NCBI RefSeq assembly: GCF_009765875.1 | Contig: NZ_LMUP01000005.1 | Location: 112,719-176,718 of the forward strand | DNA: 64,000 bases | DNA from: Pedobacter sp. L105 | GTDB lineage: Bacteria; Bacteroidota; Bacteroidia; Sphingobacteriales; Sphingobacteriaceae | Direction: 5' to 3' | Translations under genes and position numbers: made by a program | Shown: positions 1 through 8,745 of the stretch, one piece after another | Position numbering within the stretch: the first letter of the stretch is position 1 | Layout of the letters: each line of letters begins with the position of its first letter | The notes under the pieces: generated by a model | What the model saw: the letters and a program-made list of their open reading frames with translations, nothing else | What the model was told of the DNA's origin: nothing | The model's database searches: none

Positions 1-1704
1 AGGAGCGGTGAGCTGGAGGCTACTATATTCTTTCACATAGATCTGCCTGGTATTTTTAAAAAAAGGATCTGCTGGTGGAATGACCAGCTTTGCCATCTCA
101 AATTGCCTGCCTGTCACCTTGCCCTTACTATCCTTATTAAACCGTATACCGAAATTAGTGGCCAGCTGATTAAAGTGGTCAAGCTCTGCATTTCCGGTAT
201 CATTAGCCATCAGAACCAGTACCCCTCCGTTTTTTACCCATTGGGTGATGTTTGCAACATCCGCAGCACTGATAAAATTGGGCTTAGGGTTTTCCTTTTC
301 AATATCAGGATCGGTAATGATATAAACGGAAGAGCTTTTCAGGTTAGCCAATGTTGGCGCTACAGGCAAGCTTTTCAGGCGGAAACCTTCATGTTTAAAC
401 AACTCTCCCCACATCGAATAACCACCATTGTCCCATTCGTCCCATTTATAATGCCACTGAACCACATGCCCGCTCTGATCTTTTTTTGTTTCACTGTTAA
501 AAAAATAATCAAGCATCACCGTTTTATCGCGACCAGGGTGTGTCCAATCTGCCAATACCATTTCATTGGTCGCCAATAAAAATGCGCCCACACCTTTAGC
601 ATCATTGGTGACCACTTTTTCATGGATATAATATCCATAAGAGCCATCCCTATAAGGTGTTCCCCCTAATCCGGAAACGCTTACAGTACCTTTCAGGTTT
701 ACCTGATCTGCCCCGGCATCTTCAATAAATTCCTTTTTGATACCTTCATATCCTTTCTTTGCCAAAGCAGCATAACCTGAAGGCAGATAAGATAGCCTTA
801 CCCCTTTTTGCAAAGCATATACGAACATGCAGGAAACCGATGCTTCTTTATAATTTCCTTCAGCCTTTGGTTTGTCGAGAATATCATACCATAGCCCTGA
901 TTGAGGATCCTGGCTTAATTGAATAGCTTTGGCTAGCCTGGATAAGATGGCGAGCAGTTCCTGTCGTTTGGGATTTAATGCAGGAAAATTATCCAATACA
1001 TCTACCAGGGCCATGGCATACCATCCCATCGCCCTGCCCCAGAACTCAGGGGAATGCCCGGTTTTAGGATCAGCCCAGCGTTGTTTGCCCGACGCATCCC
1101 AGCCGTGGTACAATAATCCTGTTTTATTGTCTCGGCTATGTTTTTCCATCAGGATAAATTGGTTGGCGATATCATCAAAAGCCTTGTCATCCTTTATCAG
1201 CGCAGCGTATTCTGCATAGAAAGGTTCGGCCATATAAAGGCCATCCAGCCACATCTGATCAGGATAGATCTGTTTGTGCCAGAAACCACCCTCACTGGTA
1301 CGCGGCTGTTGTTGTAATTGTTCCCACAGCAAAGTAGCAGCTTTAAAATACTTCATCTGACCGGTCACTTTGTATAAGGTAAGTAATGAACGACCGGTTT
1401 TGATATTATCCAGGCTTTGTGCTTTGGCACTATAGGTAATAATTGTTCCGTCTTCTGCAATAAGCGGGTCAATACTTTTTTGAATATACTTGAAATAATC
1501 GCCATTGCCTGTTCTCATCCAAAAGGCCTCCATACCTTCCAGTATTACGCCTTCATCGTAAGTCCATTTAGCGGGTGGCGTGCGGGCCATCACTGTTGCG
1601 GCCATCTGCTTCGGTATTGCTTTGGCCTGCGCAACAATTGTATCGACATGACTTCCGTACACAATTATTAATAGTAGGAAAGGCAGTTTAAAAGATCTTA
1701 GCAT
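1..1704 (-). CDS. GH105 unsaturated rhamnogalacturonyl hydrolase with C-terminal extra domain (3' end cut by window)
   Basis: The gene is open at the window edge, so only about 568 N-terminal residues are visible. ATG at 1704 is followed by a signal peptide (MLRSFKLPFLLLIIVYGSHV). Residues about 40-390 carry GH88/GH105 hallmarks, including MWLDGLYMAEPFYA and GRAMGWYAMALVDVL, as in YteR/YesR enzymes that cleave the unsaturated galacturonyl residue from pectin lyase products. From about residue 395 a second region begins (DYFFNSE, then SSSVYIITDPD and GGVLVLMANDTGN). It looks like the GATase-like/DUF4350 domain often fused to these enzymes in Bacteroidota; that part is inferred. It starts 1 bp after the GH28 stop codon, so the two form an operon. 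Likely periplasmic. Confidence 0.9.
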   Translation of the reverse strand, partial: MLRSFKLPFLLLIIVYGSHVDTIVAQAKAIPKQMAATVMARTPPAKWTYDEGVILEGMEAFWMRTGNGDYFKYIQKSIDPLIAEDGTIITYSAKAQSLDNIKTGRSLLTLYKVTGQMKYFKAATLLWEQLQQQPRTSEGGFWHKQIYPDQMWLDGLYMAEPFYAEYAALIKDDKAFDDIANQFILMEKHSRDNKTGLLYHGWDASGKQRWADPKTGHSPEFWGRAMGWYAMALVDVLDNFPALNPKRQELLAILSRLAKAIQLSQDPQSGLWYDILDKPKAEGNYKEASVSCMFVYALQKGVRLSYLPSGYAALAKKGYEGIKKEFIEDAGADQVNLKGTVSVSGLGGTPYRDGSYGYYIHEKVVTNDAKGVGAFLLATNEMVLADWTHPGRDKTVMLDYFFNSETKKDQSGHVVQWHYKWDEWDNGGYSMWGELFKHEGFRLKSLPVAPTLANLKSSSVYIITDPDIEKENPKPNFISAADVANITQWVKNGGVLVLMANDTGNAELDHFNQLATNFGIRFNKDSKGKVTGRQFEMAKLVIPPADPFFKNTRQIYVKEYSSLQLTAP

Positions 1705-1705
1705 C

Positions 1706-3208
1706 TTATTTTGTTTGAGTAGTATTTTGTTCAGTAACTATGTTTATATTCTTCTGGTGTATATTTTTAGCTTCTTGTATCTGAATTCCTGCTTTAGACT
1801 GTATAGTGATATTTTCCAGATAAATATCGGTGATATTCATTTCAGGAAGTCCCCTGATAAAAATTGCTTTTGCAGCGCCATCACAAACAATATTGCTGAT
1901 ATGAAAATCTTTGAATACCGGTGTTTCTTCTGTTACGGGATAGTTAACTACTTTAGGTGTTTCTCTTTTTTCTCCCTTTAACGGAACGGGATCCTGGGCA
2001 GCATAGTACATATCAAACAATATAGCTTCCCCACCAATATCTTTCATTACGATGTCTTTCGCGTAAACTGCCTCGACCACGCCCCCCCTTCCCCTGGTTG
2101 TCTTGAAGCGCAAGCCAACATCGGTTCCTATAAATGAACAATTATATACGAATAGATTATTTGCCCCGCCAGACATCTCACTTCCAATCACAAATCCCCC
2201 ATGTGCGTGATAAACTGTGCTGTTGCGGACCACTACATTTTGTGTGGGCATACCTCTCTTACGTCCTGCGGCATCGCGACCCGACTTGATGCAGATACCA
2301 TCATCGCCTACATCAAAGGTGCTTCCTTCGATCAATACATTTTTACAGGACTCCAAATCAATACCATCGCCATTTTGCGCATTCCATGGATTCTTGGCAT
2401 ATATATTTCTTACGATCAGGTCCTCGCACATTAACGGATGTAAATTCCATGCCGGTGAGTTTTGAAAAGTTACCCCCTGTAGTAAAACACGCTTACAGCT
2501 GTTCAGCACTAATAAATTGGGACGGAGAAAATCCTTGACAGACGCATAAAATTCGGGCGTTTTAACTGCGTCTATGGCCCCCGCATTTTTAAGTTCAGAA
2601 CCTTTCTGGCTTTTGGCTGAAGGATACCAGATCCTTTGGCCTCCATCTAATACACCACCCGAAGCTACCAATTTATTCCACTGGCTTTCCGTCAGCTTAT
2701 CTTTCTTTATTGCCCTCCAGGCGTCACCATTTCCGTCAATGATGCCATCACCTGTAATAGCTATATTATTCGCATGCTTAGCCGATATGGGCGATTGGTT
2801 ACGCATCTGTGGAATCCCTTCCCACTCGCCCTTCACCAGCTGATACTGGTTAAAGTCTTTGGTAAACTGCAATAAGGCATTCTCTTGCAGGTGAAGGTTC
2901 ACATTGCTTTTTAACTCTATTGGCCCTGTTAACCATAGGCCTTCAGGAATGAGCACCACACCGCCGCCATTTTTTGAACAGGCAGTAATAGCCTCATTGA
3001 TACTTCTGGTATTGAGCGTAATACCATCATTTTGCGCACCGAATTTTGTAATATTTAAGGTATCCTTTTTAAAAGAAGTTTCCCTGACCTGAGGCAGGTT
3101 GTCAAAAGAATAGTGGTTATTTTTCTGCTGTGCAAATACATGAACAATAGATAGCCATGCAGCCATGAAACATAATACTTGTCTGAACAGAATTGATGGT
3201 TTCATCAT
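1706..3208 (-). CDS. Polygalacturonase, glycoside hydrolase family 28
   Basis: 500 residues with a signal peptide ending near VFAQ (about residue 27), so exported. It has the right-handed beta-helix GH28 pattern. Around residues 275-345 it shows NGDGID (catalytic Asp region), GDDGICIKSG (paired catalytic aspartates) and HGGFVIGSEMSG, followed by RFKTTRGRGG, which corresponds to the family RIK substrate-binding motif. GH28 enzymes hydrolyse alpha-1,4-galacturonan or rhamnogalacturonan backbones. It is first gene of the minus-strand pair with the GH105 enzyme, the usual order in Bacteroidota pectin loci. The start lies 179 bp from the divergent LacI regulator. Exo versus endo action and exact substrate cannot be read from sequence. 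Confidence 0.93.
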   Translation of the reverse strand: MMKPSILFRQVLCFMAAWLSIVHVFAQQKNNHYSFDNLPQVRETSFKKDTLNITKFGAQNDGITLNTRSINEAITACSKNGGGVVLIPEGLWLTGPIELKSNVNLHLQENALLQFTKDFNQYQLVKGEWEGIPQMRNQSPISAKHANNIAITGDGIIDGNGDAWRAIKKDKLTESQWNKLVASGGVLDGGQRIWYPSAKSQKGSELKNAGAIDAVKTPEFYASVKDFLRPNLLVLNSCKRVLLQGVTFQNSPAWNLHPLMCEDLIVRNIYAKNPWNAQNGDGIDLESCKNVLIEGSTFDVGDDGICIKSGRDAAGRKRGMPTQNVVVRNSTVYHAHGGFVIGSEMSGGANNLFVYNCSFIGTDVGLRFKTTRGRGGVVEAVYAKDIVMKDIGGEAILFDMYYAAQDPVPLKGEKRETPKVVNYPVTEETPVFKDFHISNIVCDGAAKAIFIRGLPEMNITDIYLENITIQSKAGIQIQEAKNIHQKNINIVTEQNTTQTK

Positions 3209-3283
3209 GGTAGTTAAATATAGAGAAACAAGTCTACAAAGTTTTAAATTCCGATCCCTTAAAAATCTAAAAAATAACTGTGC

Positions 3284-3302
3284 AATCGTTCCCGAAACGA
3301 TT
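3284..3302. promoter_or_regulatory. Candidate LacI-family operator between GH28 and lacI-type gene
   Basis: Inverted repeat AATCGTT-cccga-AACGATT, 7-bp perfect arms, in the 179-bp divergent region. Length and CG content resemble LacI-family operators. Assignment to the regulator at 3388 is inferred from position. Confidence 0.5.
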
Positions 3303-3387
3303 TAGGTTTACCGCAATTCAATTTATTTCGTTAAACTTGTAAAGGGTCATCTACCGGCTTAACCAAGTATTTTACGTCTTAACCAAA

Positions 3388-4398
3388 ATGTTCGAAAGTT
3401 CAACTATAAAAGATATCGCCAGGGCCCTGGGTCTTTCTACCTCAACCGTTTCGAGGGCTTTACGCGACAGTTATGAAATCAGTGCCGGTACAAAAAAACT
3501 GGTTACAGATTACGCCAGAAAGGTTCATTACCGTCCAAATCCAAATGCGCTAAGCCTGAAAGAAAGAAAAAGCAAGTCTATTGGTATAGTGGTGAGCGAA
3601 GTGGCCAACCATTATTTTTCACAGGCTATCAATGGTATCGAGTCCATTGCTAATAGCCGGGGATATACGGTTATCATTACGCAGACCCATGAATCCCTGG
3701 AAAGGGAGATCGCCAATGTCCAGCACCTCGCCGCCCGGTCGGTAGATGGTTTATTAATTTCCTTATCAGCAGAAACCGAAACCACCAGCCACCTGGAAGA
3801 ACTTCATGATAGAGGGCTTCCCATTGTTTTTTTTGACCGTATCCCGGAACAGATCAACACTCATAAAATTACTGCCGATAATGCCAAAGGTGCCTTTGAT
3901 GCCACTACACACCTGATCCGCTGCGGCCATAAACGGATTGCCCACATCTCCAGTTCCGCACATTTGTCGATCAGTAAAGAGAGACTGGATGGTTACACCA
4001 AAGCATTAACAGAAAATGGTTTATCAGTTGATCATCAATATATTAAAAACTGTCCTCATGGAGGTATGATACAGGAAGAACTGGAATCTGTCTTTCAGGA
4101 ATTAATGGAACTGGAGGTTCTGCCGGAGGCTATATTTGTAGCGGGCGACCGTTTAACCATAGGCTGTATGCATGTATTAAAAAAGCTGAATTTGCTAAAC
4201 CCGACAAGTATCGCCATTGCCGGGTTTAGTAATTCTGATGTTCTTGATTTATTTAATCCGTCGCTTACTTCTGTATTTCAGCCTGCTTTTGATATGGGGC
4301 AGCTGGCCACCATCAAGTTGCTGGAACTGATTGAAGCAAAATATCCGGTGACTGAATTTGAAAGGAAAGTGCTGAACACCCAATTGTTTATCAGATAA
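3388..4398 (+). CDS. LacI family transcriptional regulator of the pectin locus
   Basis: 336 residues. The N-terminal LacI helix-turn-helix is explicit (TIKDIARALGLSTSTVSRAL, then HYRPNPNALSL hinge region), followed by a periplasmic-binding-protein-like effector domain (SIGIVVSEVANHYFSQAI, FFDRIPEQI, AIAGFSNSDVLDLFNPSLTS). It lies divergent to the GH28-GH105 pair and convergent with kduD, with which it shares no intergenic bases: its stop ends at 4398 and the kduD stop begins at 4399. By context it probably senses a pectin breakdown product and controls this locus, perhaps through the palindrome at 3284-3302. The ligand is unknown. Confidence 0.93.
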   Translation: MFESSTIKDIARALGLSTSTVSRALRDSYEISAGTKKLVTDYARKVHYRPNPNALSLKERKSKSIGIVVSEVANHYFSQAINGIESIANSRGYTVIITQTHESLEREIANVQHLAARSVDGLLISLSAETETTSHLEELHDRGLPIVFFDRIPEQINTHKITADNAKGAFDATTHLIRCGHKRIAHISSSAHLSISKERLDGYTKALTENGLSVDHQYIKNCPHGGMIQEELESVFQELMELEVLPEAIFVAGDRLTIGCMHVLKKLNLLNPTSIAIAGFSNSDVLDLFNPSLTSVFQPAFDMGQLATIKLLELIEAKYPVTEFERKVLNTQLFIR

Positions 4399-5169
4399 CT
4401 ATCTTGCCATCCAGCCGCCATCCACCGTAAGCAATGTACCATGGACATAGTCGGACGCTTTAGAACTTAAAAATACAACCGGGCCTTTAAAATCATCAGG
4501 AATACCCCATTTACCAGCAGGGATGCGTTCCAGTATAGAGCGACTGCGGTTTTCATCAGCCCTCAAGGCTGTAGTATTATCTGTGGAAATATAACCGGGA
4601 ACAATTGCATTTACATTTACCCCTTTCGCAGCCCATTCATTGGAGAAAGCCTTGGTTAACTGCGCTACGGCACCTTTACTGGCTGCATAACCGGGAACGT
4701 TAATTCCTCCCTGAAAAGAAAGCAAAGAAGCTGTAAATATGATTTTGCCTCCTCCATTGGCGATCATTCTTCTGCCTATTTCCCTGGTCAGGATAAAAGG
4801 CGCCGTCTGGTTTACCGCAATCACTTCATCCCAATATTCATCAGAATGTTCTGCAGCAGGCTGACGGAGAATTGTACCTGCATTGTTGATCAGGATATCG
4901 ATTTGCCGGTGTTTTTCTGTTACCTTCGCAATAAAGCTTTTCAAGGCTGTACGGCTTCCGAAATCACATTGGTAGGCAAAAAAATCTTTTCCTAAAGCCT
5001 TCACTTCATTTTCCACCTCACTTCCGGAAGTTTCCAAGCTGGCAGAAACCCCAATGATATCTGCTCCGGCTTCAGCAAGGGCAACAGCCATCGCTTTGCC
5101 AATACCCCGTTTACAGCCGGTAACCAAAGCCATTTTTCCTTTTAAATCAAATGAATCTAATACTGACAT
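4399..5169 (-). CDS. kduD: 2-dehydro-3-deoxy-D-gluconate 5-dehydrogenase (KduD)
   Basis: 256-residue classical short-chain dehydrogenase. The NAD-binding glycine motif is TGCKRGIGKAMA (about residues 17-28), then INNAG (about 93) and the YAASKGAVAQLTKAFSNEWA active-site block, ending in the family-typical VDGGWMAR. The GKWGIPDDFKGPVVFLSS block is characteristic of KduD. It reduces 2,5-diketo-3-deoxygluconate to 2-keto-3-deoxygluconate with NADH in the cytoplasm, directly after KduI. kduI lies 9 bp upstream, so the two are co-transcribed. Specificity within the SDR family rests on this pairing and the motifs. Confidence 0.9.
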   Translation of the reverse strand: MSVLDSFDLKGKMALVTGCKRGIGKAMAVALAEAGADIIGVSASLETSGSEVENEVKALGKDFFAYQCDFGSRTALKSFIAKVTEKHRQIDILINNAGTILRQPAAEHSDEYWDEVIAVNQTAPFILTREIGRRMIANGGGKIIFTASLLSFQGGINVPGYAASKGAVAQLTKAFSNEWAAKGVNVNAIVPGYISTDNTTALRADENRSRSILERIPAGKWGIPDDFKGPVVFLSSKASDYVHGTLLTVDGGWMAR

Positions 5170-5178
5170 ATTATATGG

Positions 5179-6021
5179 TTACTTTAAGTCGTTAATTGCA
5201 CAATGGTCCATATCGCCATAATCTAAATTTTCTCCCGCCATTCCCCAGATAAAAGTATAATTACTGGTTCCTGCTCCAGAATGTACAGACCAGTTGGGAG
5301 AAATCACGGCTTCTTCGTTCTGCATCCAGATATGCCGGGTTTCCTGCGGCTGTCCCATAAAATGGCAGACACTTTGTTTTTCGGGTACTTCAAAGTAAAA
5401 GTAAGCTTCCATCCTTCTATCATGCGTATGTGCCGGCATCGTATTCCATATGCTGCCAGTTTTCAATTCCGTCATGCCCATTTGCAGCTGGCAGGTTTCC
5501 ACCACACTATTTACGATCAGCTTATTGATCACCCGGTGGTTGGCTGTTTCCAGTGATCCTAGTTCTACAATATCGGCTTCTGCTTTCGTTACTTTTTTTG
5601 TAGGAAATTTGTGGTGTGCGGGTGCCGAATTGATATATAGCTTAGCCGGAGCGGCTGGATCTACGGATTCAAAGTATACTTCAGCAGTTTCTCTCCCAAT
5701 ATATAAAGCCTCTTTATAGGCTAACCTGTACTGTTCCCCATCTGCAGTGACAATCGCTTCTCCCCCAACATTGATCAGCCCAATCTCCCTGCGGTGAAGG
5801 AAGTACGGTGCTTTTAAAGCATCTGGGTTAGGGAGGCTCAATTTGCCATTTACAGGCATCGCCCCGCCAACAATATAACGGTCAAAATAAGACAGGGTAA
5901 GATTTACTTGATGGGGTTCAAATACTGAACTGATTAAAAAATTGCTGCGCAGCGCAGTGGTATCCATTCCCTTTGCTTCGGCAGGACTAATTGCATAACG
6001 GCTCTCAAAACGGTTTTCCAT
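5179..6021 (-). CDS. kduI: 5-dehydro-4-deoxy-D-glucuronate isomerase (KduI)
   Basis: 280 residues, the usual KduI length. The family signature is visible: a cupin-like metal site with TMPAHTHDRRMEAYFYFEVP (two His and a Glu), a further His in WSVHSGAGTSNYTFIWGMAGEN, and the N-terminal LSYFDRYIVGGAMPV block. It isomerises 4-deoxy-L-threo-5-hexosulose uronate, formed from unsaturated galacturonate released by GH105-type enzymes, to 2,5-diketo-3-deoxygluconate for KduD. It is first gene of the kduI-kduD operon. Confidence 0.95.
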   Translation of the reverse strand: MENRFESRYAISPAEAKGMDTTALRSNFLISSVFEPHQVNLTLSYFDRYIVGGAMPVNGKLSLPNPDALKAPYFLHRREIGLINVGGEAIVTADGEQYRLAYKEALYIGRETAEVYFESVDPAAPAKLYINSAPAHHKFPTKKVTKAEADIVELGSLETANHRVINKLIVNSVVETCQLQMGMTELKTGSIWNTMPAHTHDRRMEAYFYFEVPEKQSVCHFMGQPQETRHIWMQNEEAVISPNWSVHSGAGTSNYTFIWGMAGENLDYGDMDHCAINDLK

Positions 6022-6326
6022 ACTATAAATATATGTTTAGGCAGAATCTCTTTTCTACCGGGGTAATCAACGGGGCATTAAATGGCGACAATTGTAAAGC
6101 CGCTGCCAGATTACGAATAGTACACTGCTGATTTTTATTCATAGAATAGGTTATACCCGGTTTTCGAATTTATGCAAACGAATTCATAAATCAAAAGCTA
6201 AATCGTAACATCATATACTATAGCGCATTATAAATAAATTTCTTCGGTTTTACATTCATCAGACATTAATAGATGTTACAACACAACATTACCATTATAT
6301 TTGTACTGTAACAAATAGAATTACAG
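6022..6326. promoter_or_regulatory. Divergent promoter region with inverted repeat flanking a TAnnTTTG box
   Basis: 305 bp without a gene. On the plus strand TATATTTG at 6296-6303 fits the Bacteroidota -7 consensus, placing transcription start near 6310, just before the Rrf2 gene. It is flanked by an inverted repeat, TGTTACA (6274-6280) and TGTAACA (6307-6313), which could bind Rrf2 and occlude the promoter. Near 6165-6195 there is a weaker symmetric element (CGAATTTATG / CATAAATC) on the kduI side, whose regulator is unknown. Confidence 0.45.
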
Positions 6327-6740
6327 ATGAACAATGCTAAATTTGCTACTGCCCTACATATTTTGTCTTTGCTGGATTATAGCAAGGACGAACAGTTATC
6401 CTCAGAATACATTGCCTCCAGCATCAACCTGAACGCTGCGCTGGTACGCAAAGAAATCAGTAACCTGAAAAAACTAGGCTTTATTTCCAGCAGAGAAGGC
6501 AATGGCGGCGGGTATTCACTGACAAGGGCTTCATCAGGCATTTTGTTATCAGAAATTTATTTTGCGGTGAGGCAGGCTCCCCTGCTTGGTCGTACGAACT
6601 CCCCTAACCCGGCATGTACAGTGGGGAGACAGATTAATACCCATCTGGATAATTTATATGCTGCAGCAGAATTATCATTAACAGATAAACTAAAGCAGCA
6701 GACACTGGCAGATTTCACTAAAAACTTCGACCCTGCATAA
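6327..6740 (+). CDS. Rrf2 family transcriptional regulator (YwnA-like)
   Basis: 137 residues. A winged helix occupies about residues 1-65 (ATALHILSLL, SSEYIASSINLNAALVRKEI, then EGNGGGYSLTRA, the Rrf2 wing). The dimer/sensor region contains a single cysteine (NPACTVG, about residue 97), not the three-cysteine Fe-S set of IscR/NsrR, so redox or electrophile sensing by one thiol is more likely than cluster binding. The partner downstream gene (45 bp) is a NAD(P)-binding reductase, the same pairing as ywnA/ywnB in Bacillus. It probably represses its own operon. Confidence 0.88.
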   Translation: MNNAKFATALHILSLLDYSKDEQLSSEYIASSINLNAALVRKEISNLKKLGFISSREGNGGGYSLTRASSGILLSEIYFAVRQAPLLGRTNSPNPACTVGRQINTHLDNLYAAAELSLTDKLKQQTLADFTKNFDPA

Positions 6741-6785
6741 TAAACCCATTAAAAATCAATTATATCCACACAAAAATTAAATCAT

Positions 6786-7439
6786 ATGAATATAGCATTA
6801 ATCGGCGCCTCAGGATTTGTAGGTTCAGCCATTCTAACAGAAGCCTTAAACAGAGGCCACCAGGTTACAGCAATTGTAAGAAACCCTGAAAACATTGCCG
6901 TTCACCACGAGCATCTGATCATTGTTAAGGCAGACGCAATGGATGCTGCGCAAATCACCAAAGCTGTTGAAGGTAAAGACGCAGTGATCAGTGCCTACAA
7001 CCCAGGATGGAGCAACCCTGATATTTACAACGAATTTTTAAAGGGCTCTAAGTCTATACAGGATGGCGTAAAAGCAGCCGGTGTTAAAAGATATATTGTT
7101 ATCGGCGGCGCTGGAAGTTTAGAAGTTGCACCAGGCGTACAGGCTGTGGATGATCCTGAATTTCCGGCAGCGATCAAACCGGGAGCTACAGCAGCCAGGG
7201 ATTACCAGAATTACATCAAAGAAGAAAAAGATCTGGACTGGACATTTTTTAGTCCCGCTTTTGAAATGCACCAGGGAACTTCAGGAGTTCGTCAAGGACA
7301 TTACCGTACAGGTTTAGACAATCCGGTTTTTAATGAAGAAGGAAGAAGCGTATTGTCTGTTGAAGATCTGGCTTTAGTCATCATAGATGAACTGGAGAAC
7401 CCAAAACATATCAAACAGCGTTTTACTGCTGCTTATTAA
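6786..7439 (+). CDS. NAD(P)-binding oxidoreductase (YwnB/NmrA-like atypical SDR)
   Basis: 217 residues. The N-terminal nucleotide-binding motif is GASGFVGSAILTEALNRGHQ, followed by AIVRNPENI and YIVIGGAGSLEVAPG, typical of the atypical SDR group that includes YwnB and biliverdin-reductase-B-like proteins. There is no YxxxK classical SDR site. It probably acts as a cytosolic flavin/quinone-type NAD(P)H reductase or redox sensor, but the substrate is not known. It is co-transcribed with the Rrf2 regulator and followed by a clear terminator hairpin at 7447. Confidence 0.85.
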   Translation: MNIALIGASGFVGSAILTEALNRGHQVTAIVRNPENIAVHHEHLIIVKADAMDAAQITKAVEGKDAVISAYNPGWSNPDIYNEFLKGSKSIQDGVKAAGVKRYIVIGGAGSLEVAPGVQAVDDPEFPAAIKPGATAARDYQNYIKEEKDLDWTFFSPAFEMHQGTSGVRQGHYRTGLDNPVFNEEGRSVLSVEDLALVIIDELENPKHIKQRFTAAY

Positions 7440-7446
7440 TAGAAAT

Positions 7447-7475
7447 AAAGGTTCAGCGGTAAGCTGAACTTTTAT
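7447..7475 (+). terminator. Rho-independent terminator
   Basis: Stem GTTCAGC (7451-7457) / GCTGAAC (7463-7469) with flanking A and T runs (TTTTATTTTT on the plus strand). It closes the Rrf2 operon and may also serve the convergent pentapeptide gene. Confidence 0.8.
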
Positions 7476-7477
7476 TT

Positions 7478-8062
7478 TTAATCTACTATTTTTATTCCGA
7501 GGCTATCCAGGAATGAAATTGCCGCAGGTAACTGAAAGGTTGCCCCTTTTATCTTGTTACCGGCCGGATCAATATGATAATTCTGTGCAGCGGTAAAATT
7601 TGCCAGTCGCAGGTCGGTATCAGAAAAAGTAGACCCCATAAAGTCTGTTCCGCTCAGATCTCCATTTCCCATATTAGCGCCCGTAAAATCTACCTCCCAG
7701 GCAATGCATTTTTGTAATTTTACTTTTTTCAGGTTCTTTCCAAAAAAGCTGGAATAGCTAAGGATAGATCCTTTTGCCTGAATAGAGAATGGATTTAGTG
7801 TGTCATACCACAATACGCCAATGGCCTTACAGTTGATCAGCACACAATCAGAAAAATAAGTATCCTTAAATTTGATCAGGGAAAGATCTGTTTCCTCAAA
7901 AGTACATTTAGTAAATGTACAATCGTCAAACAGGCAACCCTTAAGAGTAGATTTATAAAAAACGCAGTTGTCAAAATAACGGCCAACCAAATGTTTTTCT
8001 TCGTAATTTATACTTTCGAAGCGTTTGTTATAATGGCTGATGGGCTCGTCTGCATTACTCAA
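7478..8062 (-). CDS. Pentapeptide repeat protein
   Basis: 194 residues with A(D/N)LXX-type repeats: NCVFYKSTLKGCLFDDCTF in the first half, then VDFTGANMGNGDLSGTDFMG and FSDTDLRLANF. These build a right-handed quadrilateral beta-helix. The overall length and two-block layout resemble Qnr/McbG-like proteins, but there is no direct evidence for gyrase protection. No signal peptide. Its start overlaps the stop of the upstream barrel gene by 4 bp, so translation is probably coupled. Function unassigned. Confidence 0.85.
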   Translation of the reverse strand: MSNADEPISHYNKRFESINYEEKHLVGRYFDNCVFYKSTLKGCLFDDCTFTKCTFEETDLSLIKFKDTYFSDCVLINCKAIGVLWYDTLNPFSIQAKGSILSYSSFFGKNLKKVKLQKCIAWEVDFTGANMGNGDLSGTDFMGSTFSDTDLRLANFTAAQNYHIDPAGNKIKGATFQLPAAISFLDSLGIKIVD

Positions 8063-8649
8063 AACCGGAATCCTCCCTGAAAGGTGATCCCATGAGGATT
8101 AATATCCAGGTCATTACGACTATTATTGTATCCTTTAAAACCAGCAGAAACAAATGGAGCGAAATGTTTAGAAACAGCATATCTCAATCCGAAGCCACCA
8201 TAAGCATAAAAGCCGCGGTCTGTTACATGGTCTACCGGGTTAGGATAAGGAATGGCGTCCGTACCCTGATCATACTTCATAAAAGTATAACCTAAAGCAA
8301 TTTCTACATAAGGCTCAAACTTGGAATGAGAGGTAAAATCATAACTTAAATTTGCAAATACAGGCAGCAGTTTCATATTACTGAGCACTAATCCATTATC
8401 ATGATGCTGCTGATCTGTTGCATAAGAAATGCCGATACCCGGTTTAAAATGTCCGCCAAAGTTTCTTGTGATCATCACAGCCGGGCCATTAAAAAAATCG
8501 CGGTGTGTAGATCGTAAAAGTTGATAGGCTGCTGAGAATGTAAAAAGGGGAATACTATCCGCTTTAGTTGTTTTTTCCTGCGCCAAAGCCGAAAATGAGA
8601 AGCTATACCCCACCAGGAGCATAATGCTTAAGGTTTTTATCCATTGCAT
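8059..8649 (-). CDS. Outer-membrane beta-barrel protein
   Basis: I place the start at the ATG at 8649 (MQWIKTLSIMLLVGYSFSFS), because it gives a clean signal peptide ending near ALAQ; an upstream ATG at 8700 would add 17 residues. The mature part alternates hydrophobic and polar residues in barrel strands (PGIGISYATD, FEPYVEIALGYTFMK, GFYAYGGFGLRYAV) and ends in aromatic Phe (GGFRF), the usual outer-membrane insertion signal. About 196 residues suggests an 8-stranded OmpW/OmpA-like barrel. It is probably co-transcribed with the pentapeptide gene. Function unknown. Confidence 0.8.
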   Translation of the reverse strand: MQWIKTLSIMLLVGYSFSFSALAQEKTTKADSIPLFTFSAAYQLLRSTHRDFFNGPAVMITRNFGGHFKPGIGISYATDQQHHDNGLVLSNMKLLPVFANLSYDFTSHSKFEPYVEIALGYTFMKYDQGTDAIPYPNPVDHVTDRGFYAYGGFGLRYAVSKHFAPFVSAGFKGYNNSRNDLDINPHGITFQGGFRF

Positions 8650-8745
8650 GTTGGCCGCAAATCTAATACATTTTAAAATGCAGCGAAATATAATAGCCAA
8701 TTAAATTGTCTCTCAAAGACCATATTAATTTCCACATCGGTTTCA

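Noticed and set aside
103..1671. Plus-strand open frames opposite the GH105 gene
   Set aside because: They lie antisense to a clear long gene with known motifs and show no family likeness.
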